From JAUIAI01 sp050633665 (GTDB lineage: Bacteria; Pseudomonadota; Gammaproteobacteria; Burkholderiales; Burkholderiaceae_E), in the NCBI GenBank assembly GCA_050633665.1, contig JBOEGY010000004.1, positions 161,394 to 225,393 of the forward strand: 64,000 nt of DNA, read 5' to 3'. Positions 34,010 through 44,600 of the stretch are shown here, one piece after another. Both the position numbers and the translations under genes were made by a program. Positions within the stretch are counted from its first letter, which is position 1; each line of letters opens with the position of its first letter. Below the pieces are notes generated by a model that saw only the letters and a list, made by a program, of their open reading frames with translations, was not told where the DNA came from and did no database searches.

Positions 34010-34024
34010 GGGTGACGATTGACG

Positions 34025-34231
34025 CTAGTGGCTGTGTTTGATCACGGCGCCTTCTTTTAGCGCGTAAACAGTGCCGCAATACGGACAGACGGCTTTGCCG
34101 GTCTTGGCAACCTCAAGGAAGACTCGTGGGTGTGAGTTCCATAAAGTCATTTTGGGGTTGGGGCAGTACGCGGGCAAATCGTCACCGTCCAGTTCAACGG
34201 TTGCTGATGCCTGAGTTGCTTGCTCGGTCAT
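34025..34231 (-). CDS. Small zinc-finger protein (CHCC type)
   Basis: The 68-residue protein carries YCPNPKMTLWNSHPRVFLEV followed by AVCPYCGTVYAL, the CHCC zinc-finger pattern with Cys, His, Cys and Cys ligands. In mitochondria this domain is found in the NDUFS6 subunit of complex I; the free-standing bacterial form is of unknown role. Its start overlaps the ilvE stop by 4 bases (ATGA), and waaF follows after 15 bases. The ilvE-zinc finger-waaF order is common in Burkholderiales. Confidence 0.92.
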   Translation of the reverse strand: MTEQATQASATVELDGDDLPAYCPNPKMTLWNSHPRVFLEVAKTGKAVCPYCGTVYALKEGAVIKHSH

Positions 34232-35157
34232 GATGACACCCGGGTTAACCAGTGATCGTATTTGTCGTTGCGACCGGCAACGACATCAAAGAAGGCTGAT
34301 TGCAGTTTCTCGGTGACCGGCCCGCGACCCCCGTTGCCGATGATGCGGTCATCGAGTTCACGGATAGGCGTGACTTCGGCGGCGGTACCGGTGAAGAAGG
34401 CTTCGTCGGCAATAACCATTTCATCCCGTGTGATTCGTTTTTCAATCACTTCATAGCCCAGGTCGTGGGCAAACGTGACAACTGAGTCGCGTGTAATCCC
34501 GTCGAGGCAGGAGGCAAGGTCAGGGGTATAGATCTTGTTGTTACGGACAATGAAGACGTTTTCGCCGGAGCCTTCAGAGACATAGCCTTCCGTATCCAGC
34601 AGCAGCGCTTCGTCATAGCCATTGGCGGTGACTTCCCGGTTGGCCAGAATGGAGTTGACGTAATAGCCGCTGCACTTGGCGCGCACCATCGAGGCATTTA
34701 CATGGTGGCGGGTATACGAAGAGGTTTTGACTTTGATGCCTTTGGTCAGACCGTCTTCGCCGAGGTAGGCGCCCCAGGGCCAGGCCGAAACCGAAACGTG
34801 AATCGTATTGCCTATTGGCGACACACCCATTTTTTCTGATCCGATCCAGGCGATCGGTCGAATATAGCAAGAGGCCAGTTTGTTCTCGCGAACCACTTGC
34901 AGTTGGGCGGCCATCAGTTCATCCGCTGAATACGGAATCTCCATTTGCAGGATCTTGGCCGAATTCAGCAAACGGGTCGTGTGTTCTTTAAGGCGGAAGA
35001 TTGCGGTCTCGCCAGAATCCATCTGGTAGGCGCGGACGCCCTCAAAAACGCTCATGCCGTAATGCAGGCTATGGGTGAGGACGTGTAGTTGCGCATCGCG
35101 CCAGTCGAGCAGTTCGCCGTCTTTCCAAATCTGCCCGTCCATATCAGCCATTGACAT
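34228..35157 (-). CDS. ilvE: Branched-chain amino acid aminotransferase
   Basis: IlvE transaminates Leu, Ile and Val with 2-oxoglutarate using pyridoxal phosphate. The 309-residue fold-type IV protein has LTHSLHYGMSVFEGVRAY, YIRPIAWIGSEKMGV, the PLP Lys region (HHVNASMVRAKCSGYYVNSI), GYVSEGSGENVFIV and FFTGTAAEVTPIRELDDRIIG. The frame extends to 35187, but ATG at 35157 has GGAG at 35167-35170 with 9-base spacing and gives the family N-terminus MSMADMDGQIWKDGEL. The 155 bases upstream probably carry the promoter of this run. Confidence 0.96.
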   Translation of the reverse strand: MSMADMDGQIWKDGELLDWRDAQLHVLTHSLHYGMSVFEGVRAYQMDSGETAIFRLKEHTTRLLNSAKILQMEIPYSADELMAAQLQVVRENKLASCYIRPIAWIGSEKMGVSPIGNTIHVSVSAWPWGAYLGEDGLTKGIKVKTSSYTRHHVNASMVRAKCSGYYVNSILANREVTANGYDEALLLDTEGYVSEGSGENVFIVRNNKIYTPDLASCLDGITRDSVVTFAHDLGYEVIEKRITRDEMVIADEAFFTGTAAEVTPIRELDDRIIGNGGRGPVTEKLQSAFFDVVAGRNDKYDHWLTRVSS

Positions 35158-35342
35158 GGTGTCTTTCTCCTGAAGTTGACCTGTCATTCTAGCGCGGGTG
35201 GCGGGCTGTGCTCCCTGCTTTGTAGCTGTCTGGCTGTTTTTCGGTGGCCGGTCGGCAATTCCGGGGTCGGGCCGGCCGGGGTGGCAGGGCCGGCATCGTT
35301 GCTACACTGGAAGGCTAACCTCAATAAGCTCCAAAGCCGGCC

Positions 35343-36608
35343 ATGACCACTGCTGACACCGCCCGACCCGTAAACCCTGGGCCAGAAACCCCGCCAGAGC
35401 GCAGCTGGCTGCGTTCTTTACCCTTCCAGATTGGCCTGCTGACAACGATGCAGGCGCTGTTACTGGTCAACAATGTCACGATGATTGCCGTCAACGGACT
35501 GGCCGGGTTTGTGCTGACCGACCAAAAGTGGCTGGCCACATTGCCGGTGACCGGCTACGTCCTGGGCGGCGCAGTCTGGGCAATGCCCGCGGCGGCCTTC
35601 ATGCGCCGGTTCGGCCGTCGGGCCGGCTACACCGTCGCCTCGTTCGCTGCCATTGCAGGAGGTTTGCTGGCCTGGTATGCCATGATCAACGGCAGTCTGG
35701 TGCTGCTGTGTCTGGCCACTTTTATTGCTGGTTTCTATAACGCCTTTGGTGCCAGCCTGCGGTTTGCCGCGGTTGATGTTGCCGATGAATACCGACCGAG
35801 TTTTCGCGCGAAAGCTTTGTCGCTCGTGCTGACTGGCGGCATCATGGGGGGGATTCTTGGCCCGGAGCTGGCCAAGTGGTCGCGCACCTGGCTGAGCACC
35901 GAATTTTCAGGGACTTATCTAACGCTAATCGGGTTCGCAATAGTGTCGATGCTGCTGGCCCAACTTATTCGTCTGCCAGATGGCAAGGCAGCTACAAAGA
36001 TTCCCGGTCATGTGCGTTCATTGAAACAGATTCTTGCGCAGCCAGTGTGTTGGGTTGCGATTGTGTGCGCGGCACTGAGCTATGGCGTGATGAATCTGTT
36101 GATGGTTGCAACGCCACTGGCGATGCAGGCGCATCACCATATGTTCGACTCGGCAGCGCTGGTGTTGGAGTTTCATATCATCGGGATGTTCGCGCCGGGA
36201 TTGTTTACCGGCAGCCTGATTACCCGCTTTGGGGTGCTGCCAATTATTCTCACCGGTGCCTTGTTGATGGTTGGCTGCGTGCTGGTGGCATTGTCCGGCG
36301 TGGCGCTGATGCACTTCATGACCGCATTGTTCCTGCTTGGCGTGGGCTGGAACTTCATGTACACCGGCGGTTCAACCCTGCTGACCCAAGCGTATGAACC
36401 CCAGGAAAAGAACAAGGTTCAGGGATTTATGGATGCGGTTGTTTTTGCCACGATGATCACGACCTCGGCGTCCTCAGGTGCGCTCTTGTTTGCAAATGGC
36501 TGGTCTATTCTGAACCTGGTGTCGTTGCCGATTATTCTGTTTGCGAGTGGCGCGGTTTTCTGGCTGGCCCGAAGCAAGGGCTGGCGGGCCACACCGGCTT
36601 CCGCCTGA
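35343..36608 (+). CDS. Major facilitator superfamily transporter
   Basis: The 421-residue protein has about 12 hydrophobic segments and the MFS loop FMRRFGRRAGYTVASF (RRxGRR) between helices 2 and 3. Other landmarks are VVMLNS-like acidic sites absent, GGIMGGILGPELAKWS, and LLGVGWNFMYTGGSTLLTQAYEPQEKNKVQGF in the C-terminal half, which is typical of a small YfcJ/YwfA-like subgroup. Substrate is unknown. The Pro/Thr-rich first 20 residues are cytoplasmic. It converges with the ECF sigma gene, with 22 bases between stops. Confidence 0.9.
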   Translation: MTTADTARPVNPGPETPPERSWLRSLPFQIGLLTTMQALLLVNNVTMIAVNGLAGFVLTDQKWLATLPVTGYVLGGAVWAMPAAAFMRRFGRRAGYTVASFAAIAGGLLAWYAMINGSLVLLCLATFIAGFYNAFGASLRFAAVDVADEYRPSFRAKALSLVLTGGIMGGILGPELAKWSRTWLSTEFSGTYLTLIGFAIVSMLLAQLIRLPDGKAATKIPGHVRSLKQILAQPVCWVAIVCAALSYGVMNLLMVATPLAMQAHHHMFDSAALVLEFHIIGMFAPGLFTGSLITRFGVLPIILTGALLMVGCVLVALSGVALMHFMTALFLLGVGWNFMYTGGSTLLTQAYEPQEKNKVQGFMDAVVFATMITTSASSGALLFANGWSILNLVSLPIILFASGAVFWLARSKGWRATPASA

Positions 36609-36630
36609 ACCAGAGTCATGCCACCAAAGT

Positions 36631-37917
36631 CTATGCTTCCGAGTCCGAAAGTCCGTCACGCTGGCTGACCAAAAACTGCTTGAGCCGGGGCTCCGGTGTT
36701 AGTGCAATGGCTTGTTCATAAGCGGCCCGGGCGGCAGTCGTCTGGCCCGATTCAGCCAGCAGATGGGCGCGGGTTGCCCATGCCGGCTGGAACTCACGAA
36801 TCAGCTTCGGGTCGAGCCTGGTCAGCGCCGCCAGGCCTTCGGCAGGGCCGTACGCCTGGCCAAACGCTGCTGCGCGGCCGACCGCTGCTCCCAGGGTCGG
36901 CGCAACCTTCATCAAACCTTCGTACAGACGGCTCAATGCCTGCCAGTTGGTCTGGCCAGAGTGCATCCTGGCGCAATGGACAGCCTGAATCGCCGCTTCG
37001 AGTTGGAACCGGCCCAGTCGTTTGCACGCATGGGCACGACTCAGCAACGCCTGCCCACGGGCCACTCTGACGCGGTCCCATTGAGTCGTCGGCTGGATGT
37101 CGAGCGGGATGAATTCGCCGTCGTCGGTGGTGCGAGCGCCACGCCGAGCGAAGGAAAACGACAGCAGGGCGCCAAGCCCCAGCACTTCCGGTTCGTCCGG
37201 AGCGAGGCTGACCAGCAAGTCTGCGAGGTAGACAGCTTCTGCGGACAGATCGTCGTCCGGGTTATCTGCGACGGCCGCGTTTTGAGATCGGGCCGACCAG
37301 TCGGCAGCGCTGCTCCAGTCAGCCGCGTACGCTCCGTAAATTGCTTCGAGAACGGCGTCGAGTCGTTCGGGTAGTTCGTCCCGGCGGGGGATGGCAAATG
37401 GAATCGACGCGCCTTTAATCTTGCGTTTGGCGCGGACCAGTCGCTGGGCCATCGTGGTCGCCGGGATCACGAACGCGCGCGCGATCTGGGCCGCCTCCAG
37501 GCCTAGAACAGTTTGCAACATCAACGGAGTGCGGATGTTCCGTTCAATGGCTGGGTGCGCGCAGACAAACAATAGCTTGAGTCGTTCGTCTTGCAAGCTG
37601 TCGTGGTCAATGTCCATCATCGCCAACTCCAGATGGTCTTCTACCGGCTGACTGTCGCGGGTTCGGCTGGCCGCGCTGGTCGATTGATCTCGAATTCGGT
37701 TGCGCGAGACCGTCAGCAACCATGCCTGGGGATTGTCGGGAATCCCTCGCTGTGGCCATGTCGCCAGTGCCTGGCCGAACGCATCGGCCAGGGCGTCTTC
37801 CGCGCTCGCGATATCGCCAGACCAGGCCGCCAGCAAAGCGACCAGGCGACCGTACGAGTCGCGGGCCACTTGCGTGACTCGTGCCTGTACCGCCGTTTGC
37901 TCAGTCGGGTCCGTCAA
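36631..37917 (-). CDS. ECF42-type RNA polymerase sigma factor with long C-terminal extension
   Basis: This 428-residue protein has sigma region 2 (SYGRLVALLAAWSGDIASAEDALADAF, WPQRGIPDNPQAWLLTVSRNR) and region 4 (LMLQTVLGLEAAQIARAFVI, TTMAQRLVRAKRKI), then a C-terminal TPR-like extension of about 230 residues with LLSRAHACKRLGRFQLEAAIQAVH and AYEQAIALTPEPRLK. This layout and the preceding DGPF gene define ECF42. The extension is thought to replace an anti-sigma factor. The start is placed at TTG 37917, 4 bases after the DGPF gene stop; the frame reaches ATG 38022 inside that gene. Confidence 0.88.
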   Translation of the reverse strand: MTDPTEQTAVQARVTQVARDSYGRLVALLAAWSGDIASAEDALADAFGQALATWPQRGIPDNPQAWLLTVSRNRIRDQSTSAASRTRDSQPVEDHLELAMMDIDHDSLQDERLKLLFVCAHPAIERNIRTPLMLQTVLGLEAAQIARAFVIPATTMAQRLVRAKRKIKGASIPFAIPRRDELPERLDAVLEAIYGAYAADWSSAADWSARSQNAAVADNPDDDLSAEAVYLADLLVSLAPDEPEVLGLGALLSFSFARRGARTTDDGEFIPLDIQPTTQWDRVRVARGQALLSRAHACKRLGRFQLEAAIQAVHCARMHSGQTNWQALSRLYEGLMKVAPTLGAAVGRAAAFGQAYGPAEGLAALTRLDPKLIREFQPAWATRAHLLAESGQTTAARAAYEQAIALTPEPRLKQFLVSQRDGLSDSEA

Positions 37918-37921
37918 GTGG

Positions 37922-38272
37922 CTACTGCCCCATGGCTGATGGCCGGACTTCAACTTTACCCATCTGGGCCGCAGGGCACCGGGCGGCCCAGTCAAGCGCT
38001 GAGTCGAGATCTGCGACGTCAATCACAAAATAGCCGCCCAGCTGTTCTTTGGTATCAGCATATGGACCGTCCTGGATGAGTCGGTCGCCGTCGGCCATCG
38101 AGACCGTCGTTGCGGTCAGGCTGGGCTGTAGCCAGTCGGTGTCGACAAAAACGCCGGCTTCATTGAGCGATTGAATATAGGCTCCGTAAATGGCTTGCTG
38201 CTCGGCGATCTGTTCGGGTGTGGCGTCGGCAAAGAGCGATTCGTCACTGTATAAAAACAAGGTGTAGCGCAT
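37922..38272 (-). CDS. YCII-related DGPF-domain protein
   Basis: The 116-residue protein starts MRYTLFLYSDESLFADA and contains DGDRLIQDGPYADTKEQLGGYFVIDV, the DGPF signature of YCII-related proteins (here DGPY). Such proteins pair with ECF42 sigma factors, as here, where the sigma gene starts 4 bases later. GGAGG precedes the ATG with 5-base spacing. The last segment, ARCPAAQMGKVEVRPSAMG, matches the family. The biochemical role of DGPF proteins is not settled. Confidence 0.92.
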   Translation of the reverse strand: MRYTLFLYSDESLFADATPEQIAEQQAIYGAYIQSLNEAGVFVDTDWLQPSLTATTVSMADGDRLIQDGPYADTKEQLGGYFVIDVADLDSALDWAARCPAAQMGKVEVRPSAMGQ

Positions 38273-38323
38273 GGGTTCCTCCAGGAACTGAGTTGGGGGT
38301 CGCGTGATGGTGTTGGTGTGTTT

Positions 38324-38860
38324 TCAGGCGGCGTTTTGCTTGCTGGCAATCGACAGGTTGTTCAGACCGCGTTCCCAGGTCTGGCCCAGCATGCCGTCCA
38401 TGAACAAACCCATGACCCTGCCAACCGGATTGAATCCGAATTCACTGTCCAATGTCCAGGTCACCCTGGTGCCACCGTCCTGGGGGCTCAGAAGAAAAGT
38501 TTGTACTGGTTGGCCCATGGGCCCCAGGTCAATCAGCATTGTCACGGCGCGGTTTTTCTCCACTGCGGTGATGGTTTGGGTTCCCCTGCCTTCGGCACCC
38601 TCGAAGATGAAACCGGAGCCAACGCCTGACGCTGGACCGGTCAGGGTGATTTTCAGGCTTGGGTCATTATCCCGCCAGGGATTGAATTGCTGGAATCCCT
38701 GGCTGCTTGAGACCAGCGCGTAGACAGTCGCCGCGTCAGCCGGAACGACGGCAGCGCGTTCGAGATGGACCTGGGCCGGCAGGGTGAACGGTGCGACGGC
38801 CAAAACCAGGGTTGCGGCAGCCAGGCCTTTGATTAGTTTCGGCTTTTTGATTGGGTTCAT
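38324..38860 (-). CDS. SRPBCC-fold (polyketide-cyclase-like) protein with N-terminal hydrophobic segment
   Basis: The 178-residue protein has an N-terminal hydrophobic helix (IKGLAAATLVLAVAPFTLPA), so it may be exported or membrane-anchored. It continues with HLERAAVVPADAATVYALVSSSQGFQQFNPW and a START/Bet v1-like pattern ending with GGTRVTWTLDSEFGFNPVGRVMGLFMDGMLG. Two adjacent ATGs occur; 38860 has better spacing from GGAG (6 bases) than 38863. It is 51 bases upstream of the DGPF gene on the same strand and may belong to the ECF42 regulon. Confidence 0.87.
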   Translation of the reverse strand: MNPIKKPKLIKGLAAATLVLAVAPFTLPAQVHLERAAVVPADAATVYALVSSSQGFQQFNPWRDNDPSLKITLTGPASGVGSGFIFEGAEGRGTQTITAVEKNRAVTMLIDLGPMGQPVQTFLLSPQDGGTRVTWTLDSEFGFNPVGRVMGLFMDGMLGQTWERGLNNLSIASKQNAA

Positions 38861-38911
38861 CATGATCTCCGAGTCGAAAGCGACATTGCTCTCTCTCTAA
38901 TGACGAACTGA

Positions 38912-41614
38912 TCAAGCTTCGATCGACACACCGGCTGAATTTTTTTCTGGACCCGGTTTCAGGATGACCGCCCAGAGTTCAGTAACCGCGGTCCGTTCTG
39001 TTGCGACGGTCTCGGGTTTGACCCGGGCGTATTTATCGCCTTGCAGGCGTAGTTTCCGCTGCAGGCGGCGATAGGTCCGATAAGCGTCGCCGACCCGGGT
39101 TGCCAGGGCGGCGTCAATCAGCCCGTGTCCTGCGGCCAGTTTCAGCAGGGCGATATTGCCGATGTTCTCAACCAGGTCGGGATGGTGGCAGGCGTGGGTC
39201 AAGACCAGGGTCTGCACCAGGAACTCAATATCAACCATGCCACCGGTATCGTGTTTTAAGTCAAATAACTCGCCACGATTGGGGTGGCCGTCATGCATTT
39301 TCTGGCGCATTTCACGCACTTTTTCGCCAACTTGGTCCGCGTCGCGTTCGCGTCCCAGGACATCGCGTCTTAGCGCTTCAAAGCGTAGCCCCAGTCCCGT
39401 GTCGCCAGCACAGAAGCGGGCCCGGGTTAACGCCTGATGTTCCCAGAGCCAGGCAGACTTGGTCTGGTAATCGGCAAAACTGGCCAGGCTGGACACCAGC
39501 ATGCCGGCGTCGCCGTTAGGGCGCAGGCGCAGGTCAATTTCAAACAGCGTGCCAGCGGCGGTCGTAGCTGACAGCCAGGTGGTCATGCGTTGAGCCAGCT
39601 TGGCGTAAGCCATCTGCGCGCGTTCATCGGTGTCATCGAACAGGAAAACGAGATCCAGGTCTGATGCATATCCCAACTCCTTGCCACCCAGGCGCCCGTA
39701 GGCAATCACGGCTACCTGGGGATGGTCACGGAACCGCCAGGGAAGTGCGGCCCAGACAGAATCAATGGCCACCTGGAGTAAACCATCAGCCAGTTGGCTC
39801 AATTGATCGGAGACCTGCTCCATCGTCAGCTTGCCATCAAGGTCACGGGCCAGCACCCGGAACAATTGCGCATGGTGTTGTTCCCGGGCGATATCCATCT
39901 GCCGCTCCAGGTCCGGCTCACCGTCCCGGGTTGTGGCTTTGAGTTCTTCAGCAAGTTCTTGCTGCCATTGCGCGAAATCCGCCGGAGCGAGCAAGTCCCC
40001 GTCAATGAGTTCGTCCAGCAGGACCGGGTGACGAGTCAGGTAACTGGCCGCCCAGCCAGAGGTCTCGATAATGGCCAGTACGCGGTTGAAGGCCATTGGG
40101 TATTGCGCGAGCAAGGCCAGGTAACCGGGCCGCCGACAGATGCTTTCAAGTAGTTCGATCAGTCGGATCAGGCAGGCCCGCTCGACCGGAACTGCCTGCG
40201 CAAACTGAATCAGCTCGTCCAGCGCACGCCGGGCATCAGGCTGGGCGGCCCGGTAGCGCGGGCCTTCTCGCATGATGCTGATCAACCGGCTCTGCTCGGC
40301 TTGTTCCTCTGCGCTGAGAATCGCCGGGGTAGGTGCTTGCGCCGAACCATCGGGGACGGATTCGTCCGGGGCCAGCAAGGAGTCAAACACCCGCTCTACC
40401 AGGGCGCGGGCGTCGGAAATGGCCTGGGCAAACTGCTCTGGAGACATCTGGAGCATCGCAGCGACCTGATCGCGGATTTCAGGCGCTTTGGGTAAAAAAT
40501 GCGTTTGTTGGTCTTCTCGGTATTGCAGCATGTGTTCGGTTCGGCGCAGTAGCTCATAGGCTTTGGCGAGGTCATCGGCCTCGTTCTGCTCGACGATGCC
40601 GTGTCCGGCCAATGCCTGCAAGGTTGGCAAGGTGGCTCGATTGCGCAGATCGCGGTCTTTGCCGCCCCGCACGATCTGAAAGAGCTGGGCTATGAATTCA
40701 ATTTCCCGAATTCCGCCTCGCCCCAGTTTGACGTCGATGCCGTCGGCGCGCTTCATATCGCGTTTTCGCGCTTCTTTCTGAATCAGATCGTGTAACTCGC
40801 GCAGCGCGGCGAAGATCTGATAGTCCAGATAGCGGCGAAAAACAAACGGTTTGATCAACTCAACCAGATGGCTGCTATCCAGCTCCGCAAGCGCGGGCTC
40901 CGCGAACGGGGTGCGCGCAATCGCCCGGCTCTTGAGCCAGGCAAAACGCTCCCATTCCCGGCCCTGAACCTGTAAATAGTCTTCGAAGGCAGCGAAACTG
41001 CAGACCAGCGGCCCGGAGTCTCCGTTGGGTCGCAGGCGGGTATCAATGCGAAAAACAAACCCGTCAGCCGTCGTCTCGGCCAGCAGGCCGATGGTGCGGC
41101 GGGCCAGTTTGGTCAGGAATTCCACAGTACTGATAGGGGATTCGCCGTCGGTCTGACCGTCGCTGCGATAGAGAAACACCAGATCGAGGTCTGAAGAAAC
41201 GTTCAGTTCTCCAGCTCCTCCTTTGCCCATTGCCATCGCAATCAGGTCGACCGGCTGGCCCTCGGCGTCACACGGAACACCGTATAGCGTTGTCAATTCG
41301 CCGGCGGCCTCGGTCAGGGCACATTGCGTAACAATTTCAGCGAACCGGGTCATCGCCTGGCAAATTTCGGCCAAACTCGCCTGCCCGCTGATATCACGCT
41401 CGGCCAGCACCATCATCAGATCACGGCGGGCACGGCGTAAAGCCTGCTCTACTGGCAAAATAGCGATATATCGCTGTATCAGCCGTTCCAGTTGGCCGGT
41501 GTCTACCGGTTGCGCCATCATGGCGTTGAGTTGTTGCAGGTTCGCGTCGTCTTCTCCAATAGCGAAGAGCGAACGGCGAAAATACCCAGAGAATGGTTCA
41601 GCGGTGTAGGACAT
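38912..41614 (-). CDS. glnE: Bifunctional glutamine synthetase adenylyltransferase/deadenylase
   Basis: GlnE adenylylates and deadenylylates glutamine synthetase in response to nitrogen status through PII. The 900-residue protein has two nucleotidyltransferase domains with GxSDLDLVFLY-type motifs: NVSSDLDLVFLYR near residue 140 and ELGYASDLDLVFLFDD near 650. Between them lies a helical linker, and the C-terminal region contains LKHDTGGMVDIEFLVQTLVL. It is slightly shorter than the E. coli enzyme (946). It diverges from yhdP with 70 bases between starts, and glnE next to yhdP is a usual Burkholderiales order. Confidence 0.95.
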   Translation of the reverse strand: MSYTAEPFSGYFRRSLFAIGEDDANLQQLNAMMAQPVDTGQLERLIQRYIAILPVEQALRRARRDLMMVLAERDISGQASLAEICQAMTRFAEIVTQCALTEAAGELTTLYGVPCDAEGQPVDLIAMAMGKGGAGELNVSSDLDLVFLYRSDGQTDGESPISTVEFLTKLARRTIGLLAETTADGFVFRIDTRLRPNGDSGPLVCSFAAFEDYLQVQGREWERFAWLKSRAIARTPFAEPALAELDSSHLVELIKPFVFRRYLDYQIFAALRELHDLIQKEARKRDMKRADGIDVKLGRGGIREIEFIAQLFQIVRGGKDRDLRNRATLPTLQALAGHGIVEQNEADDLAKAYELLRRTEHMLQYREDQQTHFLPKAPEIRDQVAAMLQMSPEQFAQAISDARALVERVFDSLLAPDESVPDGSAQAPTPAILSAEEQAEQSRLISIMREGPRYRAAQPDARRALDELIQFAQAVPVERACLIRLIELLESICRRPGYLALLAQYPMAFNRVLAIIETSGWAASYLTRHPVLLDELIDGDLLAPADFAQWQQELAEELKATTRDGEPDLERQMDIAREQHHAQLFRVLARDLDGKLTMEQVSDQLSQLADGLLQVAIDSVWAALPWRFRDHPQVAVIAYGRLGGKELGYASDLDLVFLFDDTDERAQMAYAKLAQRMTTWLSATTAAGTLFEIDLRLRPNGDAGMLVSSLASFADYQTKSAWLWEHQALTRARFCAGDTGLGLRFEALRRDVLGRERDADQVGEKVREMRQKMHDGHPNRGELFDLKHDTGGMVDIEFLVQTLVLTHACHHPDLVENIGNIALLKLAAGHGLIDAALATRVGDAYRTYRRLQRKLRLQGDKYARVKPETVATERTAVTELWAVILKPGPEKNSAGVSIEA

Positions 41615-41684
41615 GATCGGTTTCGGTTAGCAACTGCTCCTGCCACTCTATACGACTCTCTCCGAAACCGGCCTTGGTCCGTGC

Positions 41685-44600
41685 ATGAAACGAACAAACC
41701 TCTCGCCCGCTGAGCAGGCAGTAAGCTCAGCCGGCGGCGCCGCTCCGGCGCCCGATATCGCGCCCGCCCAGGGCGTGAGCGCCAGGGGTGGGCGACGCTC
41801 GCGTTTCAGGCGTATCAGCAAGCTGACCTTGAAATTGTTGCTCGGTCTGATTGTTTTTCTGAGTCTTGTCTATCTGACGGTTCGTCATGTGGTCTGGCCG
41901 CATCTGGATCGCTGGCAGCCTCAGGTAGAGCAGTTTCTGACCGCCCAGATCGGTTTGCCGGTCAAAGTGCAAAACCTGAGTGGAGAATTCGAGGGTTTCA
42001 GCCCGGCGATCCGGCTGGACTCTTTACGAATCGGACCGGCCGGCGATCGCCCGGTATTGCTGGCCGAGATGGCTCAGGCGGTTCTGAGTTGGCGAACCAT
42101 CTTCAACGGTCGTCCGAATTTCGAGTTTTTGCGGGTCAAAGAGCTCTCAGCGGTTGTGGAACGGGTTTCGGATCGCCGACTGGCGGCTGCCGGGATGGTT
42201 TTCGATCTGCCTGCCGGCGAGCAACCGGTCCGTTTGCCTGGTGTTCGCGAACCCTGGCTGCTACCTGACTGGTTGATGCGTCAGCAAAGCATGTCTTTCG
42301 AAAAAGTGCATTTGCAATATCGTGACCGTGAGACGGGTGAATCGACCAGCCTGGTTAATCTGCAGTTCCGCACCAACGGGACCTCCACGGAACGCTTGAT
42401 CGAGCTGACGGTGCCAGACGGGCAGGCGCTGACAGGGGCGGGCGAACTCAAGGCCCGCCTGAGCCGAACCGGACTGCCCAGCCCAACCCGTTTGCGCCGT
42501 TGGGAGGGCGAGGCTTTCGCCGAGATTGCTGCGCTTAATCTGCCCCTGATTACCAGCTTGCTGCGCTTGCCTGAGCCGCTGGTCACCGGTACGGCCGATG
42601 CTCGAGCCTGGTTTACGGTTGTTGATAGCAAACCCAACGACGCCCGCCTGCTGATCGACGGCAAACACTGGCAGGTTAATCCGGCTCAACCCGACGAGCA
42701 GTTTGAGTCACTGCAAGCTGAGGTCGATGTTGGTTGGCGCAACAACGGCAATGTTGATCTCACCGTGCTCGATGCCCGCGCGGTTGATCAGACCGGCGCA
42801 CAGATTGCGCTTAACGACAAAGTTCAACTGTTGACGCTGCGACCGGATTTGACCCCGGCCCGGGCGCGCTTCTCGTTGACCTCATTTGATGCCGCTCGCC
42901 TGATGGCGATGGTGCGAACCCTGCCGTTTCCGACGGCAACCCGCCGAGCGCTCGAAAAGATTGGCATGGACGGACAGGTCAATCAGATTGATGTTGATTT
43001 TGACGCGCGTTCCGGTACGCCCCGGTATCAAATCGAAGCCAGTTTCACCGGTCTTGGTCTGGCCTTCGGGCCGGAGAAATCATTAAACGAGCCGATCCTG
43101 GAATGGTCGCCTCGTCCGCCCTGGTTTGAACAGCTGACCGGCACATTGAAGCTGACCGAGAGAGGCGGAAATCTGCAGTTGTTCAGTGATGAAGCCGCGT
43201 TAGGTCTGCCGGGCATATATGCCGAGCCGCGGGTTGATGTTCGAAATCTTGGTGCTGATATCGAGTGGTTGATTCGCCCGGTCGCGAGCGCCGCCGATGG
43301 GCTGAGCCTGATCGAGCAGGCGCAACGCACAAGGATGCAGTCACTGCCACGTGAGCAGATCAACCAGCCTGCGGATCTGAGCGGTTTGTCAATCAACATC
43401 AAGAAGCTGCAGTTTGAGAATGACGATGCTGCCGCCAGTATCAGCGGGACCTGGAGCGGTGCCGGCAAGTCCCGTCGTGGCACGATTGATCTGAAAGCAA
43501 GGCTGCGTCGCGCTCAACTGACACGCACGTACCGCTATCTGCCCACGGATATGCCGGCTGATGTGCGGCGCTGGATCCAAAATGCGGTCCAGGCCGGAAC
43601 TTCCGATGATGTGCGATTTGTCTTGCGTGGTGATTTGTTCGACTTCCCGTTTCGCAAGCCGCGGCCTGGCGAGCTATCAATCGAAGCGGAAATTGTTGAC
43701 GGCTCCTTGAAGTTTCTGCCGGATTTTCCGGCGCTGACTAACTGGCAGGGTAAGTTGCAGATCAAGGCGGCAGCGCTGAAAGCGCGTGCTGACACTGCTT
43801 ACCTGCGCAAGGCCAAAGTGGCTGGCCTGAACATTGGAATCGCTGAATTCAAACGGGCTGTTCTGAAAGTCGAAGGCAGCGTGACCAGCCGTGCCCAGGA
43901 GGCGGTCAAGTTCATTAACGACACACCGTTGACCGAACTTATCGATGACTTTCTGGCCTCGACCCGTGCGAGCGGAAGCGTTCAAACCCGCTTGTCTATG
44001 AATATCCCGCTCAAGACTCCCGAGAAGAGTGTTGTTCTCGGCGTCGCCAGACTGGCGAAAGTCAAAGGACGGCTCAATTCGGCTTTGCCGCGTATGAGCA
44101 AGGTCAACGGCGAGATTAAATTTGGTACCGACGGATTTTCTGCCGACAAACTCAGGATGAATATGTACGGAGGTCCGGCGACTCTGAAAGCCGCAACCCC
44201 CGAACAAGGCCGTCTAGTCCTGGACGTGAATGGGGTTGCGACCAGCCAGGGTCTGCGGGCGGAGGTCGACACGCCAATCACGCGACGCCTTGACGGTCGT
44301 ACCCGCTATGACGCACGGCTGCAGATTTCCGACCCAGGGATCAAGATCTCTCTGTCCAGTAACCTGCAGGGCATGGCGCTGCAGTTGCCTGAGCCCTTAC
44401 GCAAAGCAGCAGACCAGACATTGCCTCTGACGCTGCAACTGCGGCCGGTTCGCCTCGCCGGACGTAAGCCGGCGCGATGGGGCGACCGACTTGCGGTCAA
44501 ACTGGGCAAAGACTTGCAGGCGATCTTCGAACGCGACCCGATCGGCAAAGATGATCTGGCCGTCAAACGCGGGGTCATTACGGTTGACTCTATTCCTGTC

